A DNA stretch of 64,000 nucleotides. It comes from Caecitellus pseudoparvulus (Eukaryota > Bigyra: Bicosoecida). This document shows positions 59,196-64,000 of the stretch, in pieces. Numbering within the stretch: position 1 is the stretch's first letter; the number at the start of each line of letters is the position of its first letter. The stretch spans positions 62,001 through 126,000 of the forward strand of contig CBFFRQ010000053.1 in the NCBI GenBank assembly GCA_965644315.1. Reading direction: 5' to 3'. The translations under genes were made by a program, and so were the position numbers. The notes beneath the pieces are model-generated. The model did no database searches, was not told the DNA's origin, and saw nothing but the letters and a program-made list of their open reading frames with translations.

Positions 59196-62100
59196 ATGGC
59201 CGCTGGGCAGCCGGAACGGACGGAGCAGGACAACCAACGATGGCTAAAGCACCTACAAGGCACTGTGAAGGCTCTTGCAGCTTGCCGTGGCGAGGAACCT
59301 TTCATCCCACACGCCTCGTCGTTCAACGTTCGTCGAGTGAGTGAGGCGCAAGCCAAGTCGCGCACACTCGGGGTGGAAACCATCGGGAGTCTTCTGGTGC
59401 GCCACAGAGAAGTGATACTCCGGGAAATCTCGAGTCCCATCCCAGTCGGCCGCCGCCATACGCTTCATTGGACCGCGAGGATGGGGAGGGCGCGGCCGGT
59501 AACGGGGAGGGTGCGGAAATCGGTTCCAGCAGCCCACCTGCACTTCCCTCCCCAGCTCAGCAAGGCTTCAGAATCGAAGCAGAGCATGAGCATGAACCAC
59601 AACACCCGGGAACTCCGTCATCGTCCACTGGGCGCAGCTCTCCCTTTGCAATGACTCCCCTGCTGCGCCTGGGTCGAAGCATGGGCGCCTCCTCGGCAAG
59701 TGACGTGTTGGTGGCTGAACTGCAAGCAACAGACGTGCCTGTCACGGCTGACCTGGCCAGCACAGCAGTGAAAGACGCGTTTCCTATCCTGGCTCCTGTG
59801 ACGGCGCGGCGAGAGCGGTCTGGCACATGGGCCACGGAGGGCGACGGGGAGGACGCCATTGAGGTGCGAGACTACCCTGCTCCGCGGGCGTTGGACTTCA
59901 GCAGCGATGCACCCAAGCCGAATCAGGCAGAATCTGAGCAGGGAAGGCTAGCTCAGCAGGCGCTGAGAATGTGCAGGGCAGCGCAAGGCCCGTTGTTCCT
60001 GTTGGAGTGCCTGCAGACTGCTTCTCAGGCCGTGTGCCTGCCACCCGCCGCGGCCAACCCACACCCTTCTCCGTGCCAGCCGGCCTCAGGTGCCCAAGCG
60101 GCCACGCTAGGCACCTACATGTTCATTGCAGCTGCGCCATTCTTGCGCCTGTGCCCGCGCGCCGTTCTGACGGCCCTGGCCGCACACCCCACCGTGCGGC
60201 ACATGTGCCCTGCCTTCGCCCGAGCCTGCCTTCTCCAGGCTTCCGAGCAAGACCTGGCGGCCATCCCCTTCCCAGAGCTGGAAGTGAGTGGTCGCATAGT
60301 GGAGAGGGAGGTGGAGGGCGCGTTGCGGCCTCCCTTGCACCGCGCTGACTCGGCTGCCAGTGCGGGCGGCGGGGAAGGCATTTGGGCAGCTGTGGCCCAG
60401 TCGCCCCCCCCTACACCTGGCCCAAGCGCTGCGCCCAGTCAGAGCTGGGGCATAGGGCATGACCCTGACGTGTCAGAGGAGGCAGAGGTGGCTGCGCGCA
60501 CTGCCGTAGCAGCCCAGTTTCTCGGCGCAGCCCAGCGCGTGGACCCCCTGACCGAGTCACGGCACCTGCACCGCTCTCGCCAGGCCACGGCTGGACTGGT
60601 GAACCGCGAGCGCACACGTGATGCACTGACCGCCCTCATGCGGGGGTACGTCGCTGCCCGCAGTGGCTTCTCCTCCCTGGCCATGCAGCAGTTCGTGCAG
60701 GCCTTCCCAGACAAACTGGCGCAGATCGTGGCAGGCTTGTTGCCTGACAACCATGCATGGTTTGCGGGGGAGATCCTGCGCCTCCTCAGTGCCACGGCTC
60801 CCTGCAGCGTGGACCTCACCAGTGCCGAGACCGCTGCAGCAGCGATAGCCCCCCAGCACAGCGCCAGCAAGCTGGCTCGCCTCTCAGCACGCATGGCTGG
60901 TGGGAACGGGGGAACCCTGCAGCAACAGCCGCAGCTGCGCCAGCAGCGGCAACAGGCTCCTTCTGGAGTTAAGGCTCGCCACACACGCCGCAAGCGCGTG
61001 GCACTGCACGGTGCAGCCCCCCTGGCCCCGGACAGCAAGGGGGGCGAGGGGCCTGAGTCATGGCGCCCAGCGGCGTGCTTCTGGCTGGGGAAGGCATCCG
61101 AAGAACAGGGGGGAAGGCCCCAGCCGGGTATGGTGCGCTTCTTTCAGGCGGTGGCGGCAGAAGTGGCCAGGACGCCCCTGGGGCCACACTTGCGGGCTGG
61201 CCTGGTGGGAGGCCTCATGGTGGCGTCCACCGTGGGGCGGCGGCTGGACCAAGCACTGCAGCGTGAGGCAGGCAGTGGTCCATGGGCGTGGACAGAAGGC
61301 ACAGCTCGCGCTCTTGGAGATGCCTGTGCTGCTGACGCCTTGCTGCAGGGAGTGCACTCAGTGCTGGGCGCGGCAGCGGTCATGCGCGCTGCTGGGGCGG
61401 TGCTGGGCGCACTGCAAAGTGTGCACGTGGTGCAGCACTGCCGCGCCGGCCCCCTTGCCTGCTCAGCCCTACCTGCCGCCTCAACTGCTCTGGCACAGGG
61501 CGCGGAGTCGGGGTCCTTGTGTTTGGTTGTGCCAGCTGTCGTGGCATGCGCCGACGCCGTGCTGAGCACTGCCAGCCTGGCATCAGGCCCGGTGCAGCAG
61601 GCCGTGTTCCGAGACCCAGGGTGGGGTGTTCTGGCTCAAGTGCACGCAGGGGTGGCGCAGCGCATCGCAGACACGCAGCGGTTTGCCTGTACCCGTGCAC
61701 ACCTGCAAGTGTGGCTTGAGACTGCAGCCTGCGCCCAGCACGTCACGGAGAGCCTTGGTCTTGTGGGGCGGGAGGCGCGCGGCGCCCCACTGGCGGGTCT
61801 TGATGGCACAGCGGCTTGCCTCGGTTTCACAGGGTGTCAGGCTGCCTGCCCTGCCCTGGCCACTCTCCTCACCGGCCTGACGCACTTGCCCATGCGCAGG
61901 GGTGACGAAGACGGCAAGTCGGCACCCTCCCCGACCCCCTCCTCTGCAGATGGCCAGTTCAGTCCAAGGAAGGGCCGCCGCCAGCGCCTGACCACTGTGC
62001 TTGTATCTGTGCCGGAGAGTCCCAAGTCTGCTGCCCAGGGAGCGGCTCAGGCGCCGCCAGCGGCAGCCGTGTCAGCGCCCCCGCAACCGGCAGCAGCAGA

Positions 62101-62737
62101 GCCGGCCGCGCCCTCTGCCCTGCAATCTGCAGCCTTCCAAGGAGCACTTTTGCACGGATACCTGCACCGCCACCCCCACACCAGTGCACTGGCAGACGCT
62201 ATGGGCCCAGCTGTTGCAGAGGCGGTGTTGGAGAGCCTGCTGCCCAGCGTCGTTGGCGCTGCCGTCCGCTCCGCAACTCGAGCCTTCCACCAAGCCATGG
62301 CCAAGCGCACAGCGGAAGCAGGGGGGGCGCTGCTGGACAAGGACAGTGTAGAGGCTGCATGGCAAGTGGTCGCAGTGCGCGCTCAGGCGGCAGCGCGGGA
62401 GAAGGCGGCAACCCTCGGTGCGCCTTTGGTGCAAGCGGCGGTGAGCGCCGCGGTGAGCACTGCCTTGCTGCCGCAGGACTGTGTTGGACGGGGCCCAGGG
62501 GATGCGGGCACGTCACGGAAGGACTGGCTGATGGCGTGTGCCTCAGCGCTGGCGAGCGACATCCCCGACGAGAGGTCCACGGCAGCCCTCGTGGCAGGCG
62601 ATGTCGCTGCCCATCTGGCCCTGCCCAAGTTGGATGCGGCGGCCAAGCAGCTCGCACCCGTCCACGTCGCAAGGGCCATGGCAGCGGTGCAGGGCACATC
62701 CACTCGCACCTACTGGAAGGCACAGGGACCAGATTGA
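59196..62737 (+). CDS. Large unrecognised Ala-rich helical protein
   Basis: Exons 59196-59336 and 59408-62737 (GTGAGT donor, CAG acceptor, phase 0) encode 1,156 residues. The first roughly 190 residues are disordered and acidic/Ser-rich. The rest is helical, Ala-rich and without membrane spans. The best-looking folded segment is NRERTRDALTALMRGYVAAR, FVQAFPDKLAQIVAGLLPDN, HAWFAGEILRLLSA (nucleotides about 60600-60800). It vaguely recalls the middle of codanin-1-type proteins (a charged helix, then a segment of the type LLxDNHxxFAxLF), but I cannot confirm this and treat the gene as unknown. Pro/Ala and Gln-rich linkers (about 60910-60960, 62035-62110) separate helical blocks. Confidence 0.75.
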
Positions 62738-63172
62738 GGCAAAGGTGGAGTATGTGAGTATGTGATGCCGCGCTGCGTGACTCACGGCTGCGGCTTCGCC
62801 TCGGCGCGCGTGGTCTTTCCGGGCTCCTTTGCGAGGGCCCGGTCGCCGTGCAGCTGAGACCTGTCGGACGACACTGGCATGCGAATTAATGCTACACCCA
62901 TACGCGTTGCCAGGCTCGCTGCGGGGCTTGCAAGCTGGACCTGTATAACTCCACCCAAGTGCACTGCAGCAGAGTTGGCGTGTTGGGCAAAGCCCGCTGA
63001 CACCCCCCCTTCACCCCCGCAGGCCGGGGGGGCGCACTTGCCACGTCAGTTCACTTTACCCACTTACCCACACACCGGTTCCCTCCACACCCTTGCCTCT
63101 GCATCCCGGCACGCTCCCTGAGGGTGTGCTTCCTCCTGCACGCAGTCCCGCTGACCACCACGCCCGTGCAAC
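62738..63172. other. Intergenic region
   Basis: 435 bases between same-strand genes. It contains pyrimidine tracts (about 63001-63030) but no gene I can support. Confidence 0.35.
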
Positions 63173-64000
63173 ATGGCTGACGAAGCCCCCACCATCTTCA
63201 CGCGCTACACGCGCATTGTGACTGTGGTTGTGCACCACTGCTCCGACCTGAAGAATGCAGCTCTGATGGGTACGTGTCGTGGTGCTATGCAGTGCGAGAG
63301 CTGCCGTGGCAGGCCTGCCTCGCTTTTGTGGTTGCCGTGCCCTTGGGCCCTTCGTCCTCTCGCGCCACTTCCGTGCATGTGAGCTATACCACGCGGCTTT
63401 GTGCAGGCACAAGTGACCCCTATGTCATGGTTGACTTCCCCGATGCCAAGGCTGTGCATGGCGGCAACACGTGCGTAGGAAGTGCATGTGATGGGCTGAC
63501 ACAGCACGTACTGGAGCGCAACCCTTCCACCCTCCTTTTCTGCAGCGATTCTGACGTCGACGGCCGCACTACTGTTGTGGACGACAACCTCAGCCCAAAG
63601 GTGACAATCTTGCGCCCGCCAGTCTTGCGTCTGCCGCTGCACCGAGCGATTCCCCACCCGCGGCCCCACAGTTCAACGAGCAATTCGTGTTCTTCGTGGA
63701 CTCCACTGCGACCAAGTTCCGCCTGCGCGCCTTCGACAAGTGTGTGGGCATGGATGCCAATCTGGGCTCTACCCAGGTGCTCCTGAACGAGGAGGAGGCG
63801 AACTTCGTCACTGCGCCGCTGGGTGGGCAGGGCACCATAACGTACTCCTTCACGCAAGTGAACGTGGCTGACCTGCGCGCTCTGGCCAGGATGGACGACC
63901 AGGCGGGAATGGCGGACCAGCTGGCGGTGGAGAAGGAGGCCCTGCAGGGGGAGGTTGCCACCCTTCAGGCGGAGGTTGCTGCCCTGCAGGGCACTGTGGC
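63173..64000 (+). CDS. C2-domain protein with coiled coil, 3' end outside window
   Basis: Exons 63173-63269, 63407-63470, 63546-63600 and 63672 to the window end join in phase. The protein begins MADEAPTIFTRYTRIVTVVV and forms a C2 domain: VVHHCSDLKN, GTSDPYVMVDF with the calcium-loop Asp, DSDVDGRTTVVDDNLSPKFN, EQFVFFVDSTATKFRLRAFD. A helical, heptad-like stretch follows (MADQLAVEKEALQGEVATLQ and on), which is cut at base 64000. The SDPYV and NLSPKFNE motifs are standard, but the usual DKD of the second calcium loop reads DKCVGMD, so calcium binding is uncertain. It could be a membrane-tethering or trafficking protein. Confidence 0.85.

Noticed and set aside
1-64000. A bacterial or organellar origin because of RecA and FtsH
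   Set aside because: Spliceosomal introns, ER, peroxisomal and nuclear-process genes throughout, and targeting presequences on both proteins show nuclear eukaryotic DNA.
1-64000. tRNA, rRNA, CRISPR arrays and transposable elements
   Set aside because: I looked for B-box-like GGTTCGA motifs, regular repeat-spacer arrays, terminal repeats, and transposase or reverse transcriptase motifs and found none outside coding exons.

Overview
The window is nuclear DNA from a compact, GC-rich (by eye about 60-65% GC) unicellular eukaryote. Genes are broken by short spliceosomal introns, mostly 65-145 bases, with GTGAGT, GTGCGT or GTACG-type donors, (C/T)AG acceptors and often a CTAAC/CTGAC-like branch site. 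The gene set is eukaryotic throughout: dolichol-linked glycosylation, GPI anchors, peroxisomal beta-oxidation, V-ATPase, RNA polymerase I initiation and actin capping. Two features recall SAR-type or other protists: a bacterial-type RecA with a probable mitochondrial presequence, and protist-style class III nucleotide cyclases with reversed catalytic halves or a voltage-sensor domain. I cannot place it more precisely or say whether it is photosynthetic; nothing plastid-specific is visible.

Layout. 1-9 kb: the 3' part of a large unrecognised gene (-), mitochondrial RecA (-), an AIM18-like chalcone-isomerase-fold protein (+), ALG7/DPAGT1 (-) and CTU1/NCS6 tRNA thiolase (+). 9-31 kb: an SLC12 cation-chloride cotransporter (+), a GIGYF-type GYF protein (-), an EHD GTPase (+), a peroxisomal acyl-CoA oxidase (-), an unknown membrane protein (-), a PIG-F-like GPI protein (+), a YME1-type i-AAA protease (-), an unknown membrane-anchored coiled-coil protein (+), an LRR protein (+) and a PH-TPR fusion (-). 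31-59 kb is rich in signalling genes: a tandem transmembrane nucleotide cyclase (+), a two-TM cysteine-rich channel-like protein (+), a Kv channel with a huge S2-S3 insertion (-), a small PH protein (-), an EF-hand protein (+), CapZ beta (+), RRN3 (+), V-ATPase subunit d (-), a Ure2/YfcG-type GST (-) and an adenylyl cyclase with a pore-less voltage-sensor domain (+). 59-64 kb: a large unknown Ala-rich helical protein (+) and a C2/coiled-coil protein cut by the window end (+).

The genome is very tightly packed. Convergent neighbours are separated by 1 to 90 bases, and one pair overlaps in coding sequence. Divergent starts are separated by about 100-900 bases, some with AT-rich patches. I saw no tRNA, rRNA, CRISPR, insertion sequence or transposon.

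Most exon models were assembled by hand from open frames, splice-site phase and family resemblance. They are self-consistent (all phases close), but no transcript evidence was available. The most interesting genes are the two cyclases at 31.8-35.9 kb and 54.6-58.9 kb and the modified Kv channel between them. Together they suggest membrane-potential and cyclic-nucleotide signalling, though physical clustering need not mean joint function.
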